The translations under genes were made by a program, and so were the position numbers. Of a stretch of DNA of 64,000 bases, positions 1 to 8,622 are shown piece after piece. The notes under the pieces were generated by a model that had not been told where the DNA came from, did not search any database, and saw nothing but the letters and a program-made list of their open reading frames with translations. Origin of the DNA: Pyrinomonadaceae bacterium (GTDB lineage: Bacteria > Acidobacteriota > Blastocatellia > Pyrinomonadales > Pyrinomonadaceae). Each line of letters opens with the position of its first letter. Position 1 is the stretch's first letter. The DNA lies in assembly GCA_019694355.1 (NCBI GenBank), contig JAIBCB010000003.1, positions 674,669 to 738,668 on the forward strand. The letters run 5' to 3'.

Positions 1-1
1 G

Positions 2-199
2 AACGTACGAGCTCCGCTCGTTGCGGTCGCACTTGATCTCGACGTCATAAATGAATCGACCGGCTTTGATCAGGCCGGCATTCTCGGCGGAAATTTCTTG
101 AAGAATTACCGCGTCGCCTTCGACTTCAAACGGGCACGCATTCGACTTACGCCTATCGCGCCCGAAAACGGCGAGAATACCGCAAACCGCCCTAAATGA
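2..199 (+). CDS. C-terminus of a retropepsin-like aspartic protease (partial)
   Basis: The frame is open from the window edge to a TGA at 197-199 and gives 65 residues. It contains GILGGNFLKNYRVAFDF followed by RIRLTP. This is the usual last block of bacterial aspartyl proteases of the gag-pol/retropepsin type (G-hLG-xFLxxYxVxFDxxxxRLxL). The catalytic DTGA loop would lie upstream, outside the window, so activity cannot be judged. Its stop overlaps the start of the next gene by ATGA, which implies translational coupling with the PIN protein. The family call rests only on this short block. Confidence 0.65.
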   Translation, partial: NVRAPLVAVALDLDVINESTGFDQAGILGGNFLKNYRVAFDFKRARIRLTPIAPENGENTANRPK

Positions 200-657
200 A
201 GATCAGCCTCTATCTTGAAACGTCCGTCCTCGGAGCCTATTTGGACAACGGCGACGCCTTTCGCCGCGACCTGACGATCCGCTGGTGGGAACACGAGATG
301 CAGGATTACGACGCGTTCTCGTCATACCTCGTCCGCCGCGAACTCGAACATTTTCCCGAACCGCACCGCACCGGCTACCTCAATCTCGCAAAAGAGACGA
401 ACGAACTCGACATCCCGGAAGAGGCCGCCATCCTCGCCGAAGGCTATATCGAACGCGGCGTCATCCATCGCCGCTTTCTCTCGAACGCCGTGCACTACGC
501 CGTCGCCTCCGTCTATAAACTCGACTACTTCGTCACATGGGATTTCGGCCACCTCGCCAACATCCGAAAACAAACGCGCCTCCGCCTCTTCAACACCGCC
601 GCCGGCTTCGCCTCCCCAACCATCATCACCCCCGAATTCCTCGTCCACTCGATCTGA
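196..657 (+). CDS. PIN-domain protein, VapC-like nuclease candidate
   Basis: The protein has 153 residues with the PIN-fold layout: LYLETSVLGAYLD at the N-terminus (E8 where most PIN proteins have Asp), RRELEHF near residue 48, a central helix with NAVHYAVA, and the C-terminal acidic strand LDYFVTWDFGHLAN (D110, D116). Families with this TW-D/N-xxH-LAN signature are usually annotated as VapC-type toxins or stand-alone PIN ribonucleases. The ATG lies inside the stop of the upstream aspartic-protease gene (ATGA). No ordinary small antitoxin gene is visible on either side. The nuclease role is inferred from the family. Confidence 0.75.
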   Translation: MKISLYLETSVLGAYLDNGDAFRRDLTIRWWEHEMQDYDAFSSYLVRRELEHFPEPHRTGYLNLAKETNELDIPEEAAILAEGYIERGVIHRRFLSNAVHYAVASVYKLDYFVTWDFGHLANIRKQTRLRLFNTAAGFASPTIITPEFLVHSI

Positions 658-673
658 GCTTTAGCGAAAAAAG

Positions 674-706
674 AAAAGGCTGGCCGAAGGTTTCGGTCAG
701 CCTTTT
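674..706. terminator. Bidirectional terminator between convergent genes
   Basis: AAAAGGCTG (674-682) and CCGAA (684-688) pair with TTCGG (692-696) and CAGCCTTTT (698-706). The stem carries an A-run on one side and a T-run on the other, so it can act in both directions. It sits between the PIN gene and the convergent gene ending at 727. Confidence 0.8.
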
Positions 707-726
707 GCGTTGTGTTTGAAAGAGAA

Positions 727-1449
727 CTACGGACGGACGGTGGCTTCGTTAAATTTTGGCAGCGAGACCGATTGGTTCAGATACACGCCGAATTCCGTGC
801 CGGATTTCACATCGACGTCCTCGCCCTTGGTCTGCGTCTCTGTGATGAGTCCTCCGACGCCGCCAATGATGCCGCCAATAAGAGCACCTTTTCCACCACC
901 GATAGCCGCACCGATCAACGCACCGCCGGCGCCGCCGCCGCCGATGAAGATCAGCTTGCGATGCTTCATCTTATCGCCCGATGCCGTGCCTTCGTTATCG
1001 CTCTTTCCATCCTTTGTATCAAGGTCGGTGAGCGAACCGTTGATCGCACGCGTCGTTCCGTTCGGCAGGCGAACCGACGTGAAACTTACGTCGATCGTGC
1101 CCGGTTTCCCGCCCTTTCGAGCCTTCTGCACGCTGTCCACGCGGCCTGTCACGGTACTGCCGACGGGAATAACGACCACACCATTGTTCGAATAGACCGG
1201 CTCCGTGACGGTCGCCGTAAAGGTCGAGCCCTCGGTCGATGTCTTAGACGAGAGCTTTGAATTCAAACGCGTACGCATCACCGTGCCGCTCGGCACAGAG
1301 TAAACAGGCACGACGACCTTTTTCGTAACCGAGGTCCGCTTCTTGCGTATGACAGGTTTTCTCTTCTGAGCGAACGCGTCCGTCACACCCAAGCCGATGA
1401 CAAGGGCGATCGCCGCGACCAGCATTCGTTTGTTAAATATTTGTTTCAT
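727..1449 (-). CDS. Secreted glycine-zipper envelope protein, unknown function
   Basis: The protein has 240 residues with an N-terminal signal peptide ending around DAFAQ. A basic linker (KRKPVIRKKR) is followed by a beta-rich domain starting near PSGTVMRTRLNSKLSS. That opening resembles proteins that present a VirB10/TrbI-like beta domain. A Gly-rich segment (about residues 170-205, IGGGGAGGALIGAAIGGG) is typical of glycine-zipper membrane-associating motifs. It is probably an outer-membrane or periplasmic structural protein. No catalytic motif was seen. Confidence 0.65.
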   Translation of the reverse strand: MKQIFNKRMLVAAIALVIGLGVTDAFAQKRKPVIRKKRTSVTKKVVVPVYSVPSGTVMRTRLNSKLSSKTSTEGSTFTATVTEPVYSNNGVVVIPVGSTVTGRVDSVQKARKGGKPGTIDVSFTSVRLPNGTTRAINGSLTDLDTKDGKSDNEGTASGDKMKHRKLIFIGGGGAGGALIGAAIGGGKGALIGGIIGGVGGLITETQTKGEDVDVKSGTEFGVYLNQSVSLPKFNEATVRP

Positions 1450-1728
1450 AAGGGTTTATCCTCCGCGAGCAAATCTCAATAGAAAGTCCAAAGCGGTCGG
1501 TGCAAAGTTTGCCGGCAGCCAACCGCAAAATTTCAGAATGCTTCGATTTTAGCACGAGAAAGGTGTAAGATAAAGAAAATCACATTTTTGTGGAAGATTC
1601 GTCTATTAGCTGTTTTGTTGGGCAAGTCAGTAAATCTACCGCGTTCGCTTTTTGTTGATCCGAGGCCTTGGATCTTTAGGCCGTCGTGTTTGACGCTGCT
1701 CGTTGAACGAGTTTTTACGGAGAGGAAT

Positions 1729-2115
1729 ATGCCGTTGACCAGGCCCGCGATCTTGCTTTTTGGACTCAACCTTCTTGACGCACTGCTCACCATCATTTGG
1801 GTCCGAAGCGGCGTTGCGACCGAAAGTAACCAGCTGATGGCAAGCCTTCTTGATATCGGTAACGCACCATTCCTGATCGTAAAGGTCGCTATAGGCGCTG
1901 TCGCGGCGATAGTCATTATGCGATGGGGGTCAAGGCCGATCGCTCGATACGGACTAGCGGTAGCTCTCGCGATCTATATCGGGCTGATGGGCATCCATCT
2001 GTTCACCGGTCTTGCTGCTGCCGGATATATCTCTGACAGCCTTGCCAAAGGCGTGAGCGATCCTGTGGTCGGCTTTTTTACTGCGTCCCTCTCAGCATTT
2101 CAGTCCATTTTCTGA
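1729..2115 (+). CDS. Small DUF5658-like membrane protein
   Basis: The 128-residue product starts at the ATG at 1729, preceded by GGAGAGG. The open frame continues upstream, but those 47 residues lack a ribosome-binding site and look non-membrane. Four hydrophobic segments are visible. The first includes LLFGLNLLDALLTIIWVRSG, the pattern of DUF5658 proteins (a helix with L-DA-LLT followed by a conserved N-xLM). Function is unknown; it is an integral inner-membrane protein. The family call is by motif only. Confidence 0.6.
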   Translation: MPLTRPAILLFGLNLLDALLTIIWVRSGVATESNQLMASLLDIGNAPFLIVKVAIGAVAAIVIMRWGSRPIARYGLAVALAIYIGLMGIHLFTGLAAAGYISDSLAKGVSDPVVGFFTASLSAFQSIF

Positions 2116-2234
2116 TCTCTTTTAGGCTCCAAGAGTCTGAAACCTTTCCTCGAATTTGAATGTAATGCACAACGGGACGCGTTTCTTTGCGCATCTCAAG
2201 TGTTGTTATATTTTTGGGTAGAGGTTTTCATAAA

Positions 2235-3431
2235 ATGAGCAGAACTCCGGTTTATCAATTATCGGGCCGACAGATACTCGTTCTTTCTTTGGCGTCGGCT
2301 TTCATCGCGATCGGCCTAACGGCGGCCGCGGCATTAATAATCACATCACGACATTCTGCAGATCCGTCCGCGATCATTAGGGCGGAATCAGGGCCCGTTA
2401 ACGCAGGCATTTCGGACCCGTCAACGGTCTCTGACGAACAGAACAATATCGAAGTTTACAAGGCTCTTGCTCCGGGTGTCGCCTTCATCAACACGACATC
2501 GTATCAGCAGGATTTTTGGGGGAACGTACAGGAAGGCAAAGGCAATGGTTCGGGTTCGGTGATCGATCCGAATGGCGACATCCTGACGAATTATCACGTG
2601 ATCGAAGGTGCACAGAAGCTCTCGGTCAGCTTTGGCGGCGACAAGACATACCCTGCGAAGGTGATCGGCGGTGACCCCGATACGGATCTTGCTGTCATCA
2701 GGATCGAGAATCCGCCCGCCGGCCTGACGGTCGTGCCGCTCGGCGATTCGGACAAACTTGTTGTCGGGCAGAAAGTGCTCGCGATCGGCAACCCGTTCGG
2801 GCTTGATCGAACGCTAACGACCGGCGTCATCTCAGGTCTGCAGCGACCGATACGTGCCGTTAACGGCCGGCCGATCGACGCCGCGATCCAAACAGATGCG
2901 TCGATCAACCCGGGGAATTCCGGCGGCCCGCTGCTTGATAAGTACGGCAAGATGATCGGCATCAACTCACAAATACTCTCGCCGCAGGGCGGCTCGGTCG
3001 GTGTTGGATTCGCCGTACCTGTAAATATCGCAAAACGCGTCGTACCGCAGCTAATACAGTTCGGCGAAGTACGTCGGCCGAAACTCGGTGCAAGCACGAT
3101 GAGCGTTGCAAGTCTTCTGGATCAAGGGGCTCGTCTTCCGGTCGAAAGCGGCCTGTTGATCCGAAGCGTGACGCAAGGCTCACCCGCTGCGGCGTCCGGT
3201 CTGAAGGGCCTAAGTCAGGCTAACGACGGCAGCATTTTGCTCGGCGACATTATCGAGAGCATCGACGGTGAAAAGCTTACAACGAATGACGATCTTTATC
3301 GGCTGCTCGACAAGAAGCAGATCGGCGACACTATTCAGATCGAGGTCTTTCGAGGCGGTAAGCGGGTAACGGTGCCGTTAAAACTTCAAGCTCCGACGAA
3401 TCGGCGAACACAGCCGCCGCAGTATCAGTAG
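2235..3431 (+). CDS. HtrA/Deg-type trypsin-like serine protease with PDZ domain
   Basis: From the ATG at 2235 (AGAGG about 10 nt upstream) the product has 398 residues. It has a short N-terminal tail, one transmembrane anchor (about residues 15-38), a trypsin-like domain and one C-terminal PDZ domain (ASGLKG ... GDIIESIDGEKL). The catalytic triad is complete: H121 in TNYHVIEG, D151 in DPDTDLAV, S229 in GNSGGPLL. Membrane-anchored HtrA proteases degrade or refold misfolded envelope proteins. The upstream in-frame ATG at 2187 would put 16 extra residues before the anchor and is less likely. Confidence 0.9.
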   Translation: MSRTPVYQLSGRQILVLSLASAFIAIGLTAAAALIITSRHSADPSAIIRAESGPVNAGISDPSTVSDEQNNIEVYKALAPGVAFINTTSYQQDFWGNVQEGKGNGSGSVIDPNGDILTNYHVIEGAQKLSVSFGGDKTYPAKVIGGDPDTDLAVIRIENPPAGLTVVPLGDSDKLVVGQKVLAIGNPFGLDRTLTTGVISGLQRPIRAVNGRPIDAAIQTDASINPGNSGGPLLDKYGKMIGINSQILSPQGGSVGVGFAVPVNIAKRVVPQLIQFGEVRRPKLGASTMSVASLLDQGARLPVESGLLIRSVTQGSPAAASGLKGLSQANDGSILLGDIIESIDGEKLTTNDDLYRLLDKKQIGDTIQIEVFRGGKRVTVPLKLQAPTNRRTQPPQYQ

Positions 3432-3453
3432 CTCGGCGATACGAACTAGATCT

Positions 3454-3491
3454 CGGCGATGCGGACAAGAAGAAAGCTATCCGCATCGCCG
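3454..3491. terminator. Strong intergenic hairpin, possible terminator
   Basis: CGGCGATGCGGA (3454-3465) and TCCGCATCGCCG (3480-3491) form a perfect 12-bp stem with a 14-nt loop, just after the HtrA-type gene. No long T-run follows. It could be a Rho-assisted terminator or an mRNA-stabilising hairpin. Confidence 0.45.
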
Positions 3492-3510
3492 TATCTTCAA
3501 AACAATTTCG

Positions 3511-3750
3511 ATGCAGGAAATAGACCTTTTTTACAACGATGGCACGGGCTGGATGTGCAAGCAATGCGAGAAAGAGATCGGCCTGCAGAAAGAACTCGAA
3601 CACGCTCACGCCCGCTTCTTTCGCGAAGGCGAGGCCGAGAGTAAATTCCCCGCATTCTCCGATCAGGCTCGCGCAAAATGGCTCGATCGCATTGCAGAGA
3701 TCCTAATCTGCCCACGCTGCGGCGTCACTGAGAAGGTAGATAAACGCTAG
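3511..3750 (+). CDS. Small zinc-ribbon protein, unknown function
   Basis: The 79-residue protein has two CxxC knuckles, WMCKQCEK near residue 15 and ICPRCGV near residue 68. They are separated by a charged helical stretch (GLQKELEHAHARFF). The spacing suits a zinc ribbon split by a helical insert. The gene stands alone between the HtrA-type protease and the restriction-modification unit. No family is recognised. DNA or protein binding is plausible but not shown. Confidence 0.55.
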   Translation: MQEIDLFYNDGTGWMCKQCEKEIGLQKELEHAHARFFREGEAESKFPAFSDQARAKWLDRIAEILICPRCGVTEKVDKR

Positions 3751-3787
3751 GCTTCTAAAAATTGCGGACTCGTCTGCGAAACTTGCA

Positions 3788-4375
3788 TTATTTAGTTTTT
3801 TTCTGCGGCGTTTCTAGATCGAACTTTTGTACGAGCCATTCCAGTACAGCTTCTTGGTCTTGGATCGTTGCGCGCCGAATCTGACTTAACAAATGGATGC
3901 GATCGGGCTTTGGAAGAGATGTATTTTGTAAGCCCTCGTTGCAGTTCGCACAAACAGCTCGTAGGTTTGAGGGTGAATCGTCGCCACCTTTTGATTTGTC
4001 TAAAATATGACCCATCGTCAATCGAACCGTGCGATTGCTATTAAAGATATCTGGATCACCTGCGGCAGCTCCACACATCTGGCAAGTAAATCCATTGCGC
4101 TCCAACACTCTGGCTCGTGTCTCCTTCGAGATATCGCGTGCAAAAGCCGGAAGTCTTTTGGTTGTTTCTAAGAGATATTGATTCGGCTTTAGAACGCTTC
4201 GATCTTTGAACGTAAGAATCTGATAGCCGTCCTCGTTTCTCAATTCGCGAACCCTTCTCGCCCATTCGGAGGCACCGCCACTAGCCTGTTGAATGTCCCT
4301 AGACTCAAGAACTTTGCCAATATTGGCGAGGAAGTATTCGAGGATAAGTTTTTTCGAGCCTTTTTTTGCAGCCAT
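3788..4375 (-). CDS. HNH endonuclease, restriction partner of the adjacent methyltransferase
   Basis: In this 195-residue protein residues 1-75 look like a winged-helix DNA-binding region (LILEYFLANIGKVLESRDI ... WARRVRELRNE). The C-terminal half is an HNH nuclease with zinc knuckles C98/C101 and C142/C145, the GHI motif (H123) and N137 in DSPSNLRAVCANCN. The gene begins 11 nt after the methyltransferase stop on the same strand. That tight order and spacing is typical of type II restriction-modification pairs. The target sequence cannot be read from the gene. A homing or phage-type HNH nuclease is less likely because of the cognate methyltransferase. Confidence 0.8.
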   Translation of the reverse strand: MAAKKGSKKLILEYFLANIGKVLESRDIQQASGGASEWARRVRELRNEDGYQILTFKDRSVLKPNQYLLETTKRLPAFARDISKETRARVLERNGFTCQMCGAAAGDPDIFNSNRTVRLTMGHILDKSKGGDDSPSNLRAVCANCNEGLQNTSLPKPDRIHLLSQIRRATIQDQEAVLEWLVQKFDLETPQKKTK

Positions 4376-4386
4376 ATTGTCGAATT

Positions 4387-5226
4387 CTATCCGACCATCA
4401 GGTCCAGATACGGATGAACAGCCTCAGCTCTCGATGCGGCAAGTTCTGCATATTCGGGGTTGATTTCGATTAAAACTGCTTGACGCCTTAGTTCGCTCGC
4501 CGCGACGCCAGTAGTGCCGGAACCGCCAAAAGGGTCTAAGACCGTGTCACCCGGGCGAGAACCCAAGAGGATACAGCGTCTAGCAAGTTCTGTCGGAAAG
4601 GCCGCAGGATGACCGCTTCCATTTGGTTCAGGACCGAGTATCCAATAGTTTCGCAAGTTCGCTCCACTCGGCTCTCGGAGGCCGTTGGAGTCGTAAAAGT
4701 ATGAAGGCGACTTTGCGAATAAAAAAATCTCCTCGGTTGCATTTGTTGGACGATTCTTTACGCTCTCAGGCATCGCTGTCTTTTTTATCCACGTTATTCT
4801 GGACCTCAAGAGCCAGCCATCTTCTTGTAATCCAAATGCAACTCTCCAGGGCAGGCCCATCAGGTCGCGATCCTTTAATCCCCAAACTTCCGGAACTTTG
4901 CAGTTGCGCCTCTGAATCAACTTCTTCGTGTTGCCGACAATCGCGTTTGGTCCATGCTTGCCGGTTCCACCGTTGCGTGCGTATCCATCTCCTACATTAA
5001 GCCAAAGCGTGCCATCGTCTCGAAGAACCCGCCTAACCTCGCTGAAGAGCGATACTAATTGCTTTACGTAGTCTTCAGGCGAACTCTCGGCTCCGATCTG
5101 ACCTGGGTGATCGTAATCTCGAAGGCCCCAATATGGCGGTGAGGTGATGCAACATTGAACAGACTTAGATTCAAGAGTCGGTAGCACGTCGAAGCTATCG
5201 CCGGCCAATGTTTTGATGTCAGACAT
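4387..5226 (-). CDS. Site-specific DNA methyltransferase, beta class (N4-cytosine or N6-adenine)
   Basis: The product has 279 residues from ATG 5226 (MSDIKTL). A longer frame opens at 5289 but would run into the divergent gene's control region. Motif IV is TSPPYWGLRDY near residue 29 and precedes motif I, LDPFGGSGTT near residue 230; this order defines the beta class. SPPY is more frequent in N4-cytosine enzymes, but N6-adenine enzymes also carry it. It transfers a methyl group from S-adenosylmethionine to the recognition site and so protects host DNA from the HNH nuclease encoded 11 nt downstream. Confidence 0.88.
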   Translation of the reverse strand: MSDIKTLAGDSFDVLPTLESKSVQCCITSPPYWGLRDYDHPGQIGAESSPEDYVKQLVSLFSEVRRVLRDDGTLWLNVGDGYARNGGTGKHGPNAIVGNTKKLIQRRNCKVPEVWGLKDRDLMGLPWRVAFGLQEDGWLLRSRITWIKKTAMPESVKNRPTNATEEIFLFAKSPSYFYDSNGLREPSGANLRNYWILGPEPNGSGHPAAFPTELARRCILLGSRPGDTVLDPFGGSGTTGVAASELRRQAVLIEINPEYAELAASRAEAVHPYLDLMVG

Positions 5227-5293
5227 ATCGGAATTATCCGTTCGAATGCGAGAAACTGCAAATGGGCGGTCGGGCCTGTATAATTCCAACCAG

Positions 5294-6136
5294 ATGCTTG
5301 AGAGAGAACTTGAGACTGCGCGGAGTTTGGCGCTTGAGGCTTCGGAAATGATCCTTGGCCATTACGCCGACGAGATCGTCGCCGAAGAGAAACTTGGCGC
5401 CGACAATAAGTACGAGCCTGTAACCGCGGCGGATCGAGAGGCGAGCCGGTTGATCGTGGACGGTCTCCGAAAGGCGTTTCCAAATGACGCAATATTGTCC
5501 GAAGAAGAGATCGGCACCGGCCTCGAATGGACGCGGGCTCAGCGGACATGGATCATTGATCCGATCGACGGAACCGCAGGTTTTATCAAACACGAGGATG
5601 ATTTTGCGATCCAGATCGGCCTTGCCGAGCAAGGTAAGCCGATGGTCGGCATCGTACATTTACCGGCCTTCGGCGTGACTTACGAAGCAGCCGCGGGGCA
5701 GGGTGCATTCGCGGTGAACGACGGCGTCCGCACGCGATTGGCGGTTCGAAAGGTCAGTGAACCGCGTCAGATGCGCATCGCTCTTTCGCGTAATCATTTC
5801 AAGCCGCGAATGAACGTTCTGCTTGACCATTTTCATTTCGCGTCGCACGTTTATCGCGGCTCTGTCGGCTTGAAAATGGGATTGATCGCTGCGGGCGAGT
5901 GCGATGTTTACATACACCTTAGCGATCGAACAAAGCTTTGGGACACCTGCGCACCGCAGATCATTTTAGAAGAAGCGGGCGGTGTTCTTACCGATATTTT
6001 TGGCGATGCGTTAGTTTATGACACACCGGAACTGAGCAACTTGAACGGCATAGTCGCTTGCGGTTCCGAAGGCCACTCCGGGATCATCGAAGGCTTGCAG
6101 CCGTTTCTTGAATCTCACGGCAGAACGCGAAAATAG
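5294..6136 (+). CDS. Inositol monophosphatase/CysQ-family phosphatase
   Basis: From ATG 5294 the product has 280 residues. The family metal-binding motifs are present: SEEEIG, the central WIIDPIDGTAGF (D-P-I-D-G-T) and LWDTCAPQIILEEAGG near the C-terminus. Members are Mg-dependent, Li-sensitive phosphatases acting on inositol monophosphate, 3'-phosphoadenosine 5'-phosphate or histidinol phosphate. The ILSEEEIG...WIIDPIDGT spacing leans towards the CysQ type, but the substrate cannot be fixed from sequence. The Mre11-type nuclease gene follows after 4 nt, so the two are probably co-transcribed. The start is chosen to clear the divergent methyltransferase gene. Confidence 0.8.
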   Translation: MLERELETARSLALEASEMILGHYADEIVAEEKLGADNKYEPVTAADREASRLIVDGLRKAFPNDAILSEEEIGTGLEWTRAQRTWIIDPIDGTAGFIKHEDDFAIQIGLAEQGKPMVGIVHLPAFGVTYEAAAGQGAFAVNDGVRTRLAVRKVSEPRQMRIALSRNHFKPRMNVLLDHFHFASHVYRGSVGLKMGLIAAGECDVYIHLSDRTKLWDTCAPQIILEEAGGVLTDIFGDALVYDTPELSNLNGIVACGSEGHSGIIEGLQPFLESHGRTRK

Positions 6137-6140
6137 AGCT

Positions 6141-7418
6141 ATGAAGTTTCTCCACATCGCGGACGTTCATCTCGGGTGCACGCGTTACCAACTCCCCGAA
6201 AGCCCGCGTGATTTTTTCGATGCGTGGATCGATGTTCTGCGACGTTATGCGATCGGCGAGGGCGTGGATTTCGTCGTAATGGCGGGCGATTTTTTTCACA
6301 AGCGCGTTGTGCCTCCCGAGACGATGAATTACGCGGTCGAAGGCCTTGCAGAACTCCGCGATGTGGGCATTCCGGTCATAACGATCGAGGGCAATCACGA
6401 CCAAAAATACACCGACAGCGAATATAGCTGGCTCCGTTCCTTGTCGAGTTGGGGCTTTGTAAAGCTTCTGGAGCCAACGTTTACGGATGGTGTGCCCGCG
6501 TATGAAGCTTGGGATGAGAACGCTCGGCGAGGCGGCTTTATCGACGTCGGCCGCGCGAGGATCTTCGGTTCACAATGGTTCGGTGCACAGGGGAATCAAA
6601 TGATCCCGCTGCTCACGGATGCTATCTCGCAGAACCGCCGTGACGGCGCGTTTCACATCCTTCTGCTTCATACAGACGTCGAAGGCCATCAGGTTCATCC
6701 GATCCCGGCGTTGTCGGTCGAAGAGCTTATGCGACTGCGTTCGGTGGTCGATTATGTCGGCCTTGGACATACGCATATGCGTTATGAGATCGACAATTGG
6801 GCGTTCAACCCGGGCTCGATCGAGGTGACGAATATAGCGGAATATCGCGAAGACCGCGGCGTGTTCATCGTCGATGTTGATGACGCCAACAACGTGTCGG
6901 CAAGGCACACAGATGAATACAAATTCAGGCCGTTCCAACAGCTTGGGCTTTATGTCGATGGCATCGATAAGCCCGAAGAATTGACTGAAAATGTGTTGGA
7001 AATGGTGCGTCTTGAAGCTCGGGTCGCCGAAGAAGGCAAACCGCGGCCGATCATCGAGATCGCCTTGCGCGGAAGGCTTGGATTTCCGAATTCACAGATC
7101 GAAATGCGAAAGATCCGCGATACTGTCCTTGAGATCACCGGTGCACTGCACGTACGCATAAAGAACCACACCGTTCCGGTCGAATACCTTGAGACCGAGC
7201 CTGCCCAAACGGATGAAGGCCGCCATCGCATCGAACGGCGTGTTGTCGAGAGCTTAGTTCTTCGCGATGCGAGATATAAGAACCGAGCCGAAGCGATCGC
7301 TGAGGCTGTGATCGGAGCAAAGAGAATGGCACTCGGGGACGAGTCACCGGAAAGCATCGCGGATTTCATCGCCGAGAAAGACGCAGATGTGAAGGTGTCG
7401 GAGAAGAGTGCGGGCTAA
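6141..7418 (+). CDS. Mre11/SbcD-type DNA repair exonuclease
   Basis: The 425-residue protein has all five metallophosphoesterase motifs of Mre11/SbcD/YhaO proteins: LHIADVHLG, VMAGDFFHKR, IEGNHDQ, LLLHTDVEGH and VGLGHTHMR. Such enzymes use two Mn ions to process DNA ends and hairpins, and normally work with a Rad50/SbcC/YhaN ATPase. No such partner is encoded next to it, so the ATPase must lie elsewhere. The ATG at 6141 gives the standard N-terminus MKFLHIADVHLG and follows the phosphatase stop by 4 nt. Confidence 0.88.
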   Translation: MKFLHIADVHLGCTRYQLPESPRDFFDAWIDVLRRYAIGEGVDFVVMAGDFFHKRVVPPETMNYAVEGLAELRDVGIPVITIEGNHDQKYTDSEYSWLRSLSSWGFVKLLEPTFTDGVPAYEAWDENARRGGFIDVGRARIFGSQWFGAQGNQMIPLLTDAISQNRRDGAFHILLLHTDVEGHQVHPIPALSVEELMRLRSVVDYVGLGHTHMRYEIDNWAFNPGSIEVTNIAEYREDRGVFIVDVDDANNVSARHTDEYKFRPFQQLGLYVDGIDKPEELTENVLEMVRLEARVAEEGKPRPIIEIALRGRLGFPNSQIEMRKIRDTVLEITGALHVRIKNHTVPVEYLETEPAQTDEGRHRIERRVVESLVLRDARYKNRAEAIAEAVIGAKRMALGDESPESIADFIAEKDADVKVSEKSAG

Positions 7419-8015
7419 GCCTCCGTAACGCGAACGGCCGAACACTGAGTGGTGAATGGTGAGTGGTGAGTGGCCTTCTTCCTTCGCGTTCTTTGCGCTG
7501 CCTTTGCGTTCTTTGCGTTTACGATCTTTTTTGAAACGCAAAGGCCGCAAAGCAAAACCCGCAAAGTCGCAGAGCTACGGGATTCTGAATCCCGGATTCG
7601 AACTTTGAAATGTAAGATTTGAAATTTCAGACCTCGCTCGATCATGACTGTATCTCAAGTTGTGAAATATGATTCGTGAATTCGTGGCTGCTTTCCTCCT
7701 TTGCGAACTTTGCGGAGCCTTAGCGTTCTTTGCGTTTACGATCTTGTTTGAAACGCAAAGCTCGCCAAGCGAAACCTCGCAAAGGCCGCAGAAGTTTACA
7801 TCTCGAATTTCAAATTTCAGATCTGAGATTTGCGATTGTTCAGGCTTTCATATTCGTGCATTAGTGGCGACCATCTGGCGGCTCCGCCGCATTGCAGTGC
7901 GGTCGGGCTCGCCCGACCGTCACTCGCCTTAGGAATATATCGGAGCGTGCGAAGCACGCGACAAGAAGAAGTCGGCGGCTAAAGCCGCCTCCGGGAGTCT
8001 GAGTTAGCTGGGGAC

Positions 8016-8081
8016 GGTCGGGCACGGTTGCGTTTTTGCAACACGTGGGGATCTCTGACCCACGAACCCCGACCGCACTGC
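8016..8081 (-). repeat. 66-bp dispersed repeat, copy 1
   Basis: This stretch is the reverse complement of 49688-49752 with about three mismatches and one single-base indel. It is bounded by GGTCGGGC and CCGACCGCACTG, which themselves recur near 7886, 49855 and 58980. It is a palindrome-bounded intergenic element. Confidence 0.7.
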
Positions 8082-8561
8082 GAGAGGGCATAGCCCCGAA
8101 AATGTTCTCAGTCTTGTCGACGGCAAGCCGCCTCCGAGGATAATTTTCTGCCCTGATCCACGGCTTGAAAGCCGTGGCAATTCAAAGCCATCCGCCTTAT
8201 CTGCATGATCCGCATTCTCAATGGATACGGCCACTTTGAACGTGGATAGGGCGGATGAAGCGTCTTTCAGATTCTCGCACGCCGCGGAAACGGAAATTAC
8301 CCGTTGACACGCATGATATAATCATAATGACCGTGTAAACGGACGTTGTACACGCTGATCTTTGACAATAGTGACACAATTTGTAACACGAGCCTCAAAA
8401 AACGCCGATTTTTGTCCCACTTTGTCCCACTTGCCCCATTCGCGGCGGGACGGGACAAACATCGGGAAATTGGGAATTGTTCATTGTTAATTGTTCATTG
8501 TTAATTGGGAATGGAAGCCGGGCATGAGTGGTTTTCAACCGTTGAATCGATAATGACGAGT

Positions 8562-8622
8562 GCCCATACTAACGCGCGGGCCTCTGCAATGCTGACCGCC
8601 CGCTCACGCAGGCGGTTCTGAC
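8562..8622 (-). repeat. About 62-bp dispersed repeat (REP-like), copy 1
   Basis: Read on the minus strand it starts GTCAGAACCGCCTGCGTGAG, continues through GGGCGGTCAGCATTGCAGA and ends in CGCGCGTTAGTATGGGC. Near-identical units lie at 58519-58579 and 58649-58710. Shorter versions with only the palindromic head are at 46594-46624 and 52543-52573. Confidence 0.75.

Noticed and set aside
285..719. Arg/Pro-rich overlapping frames near the PIN gene and inside many GC-rich genes
   Set aside because: They are antisense or shifted shadows of better-supported genes, with biased composition and no start signals.
8303..8320. TTGACA and TATAAT promoter pair
   Set aside because: The two hexamers are only 7 nt apart, far from the 16-18 nt needed, and no gene follows.
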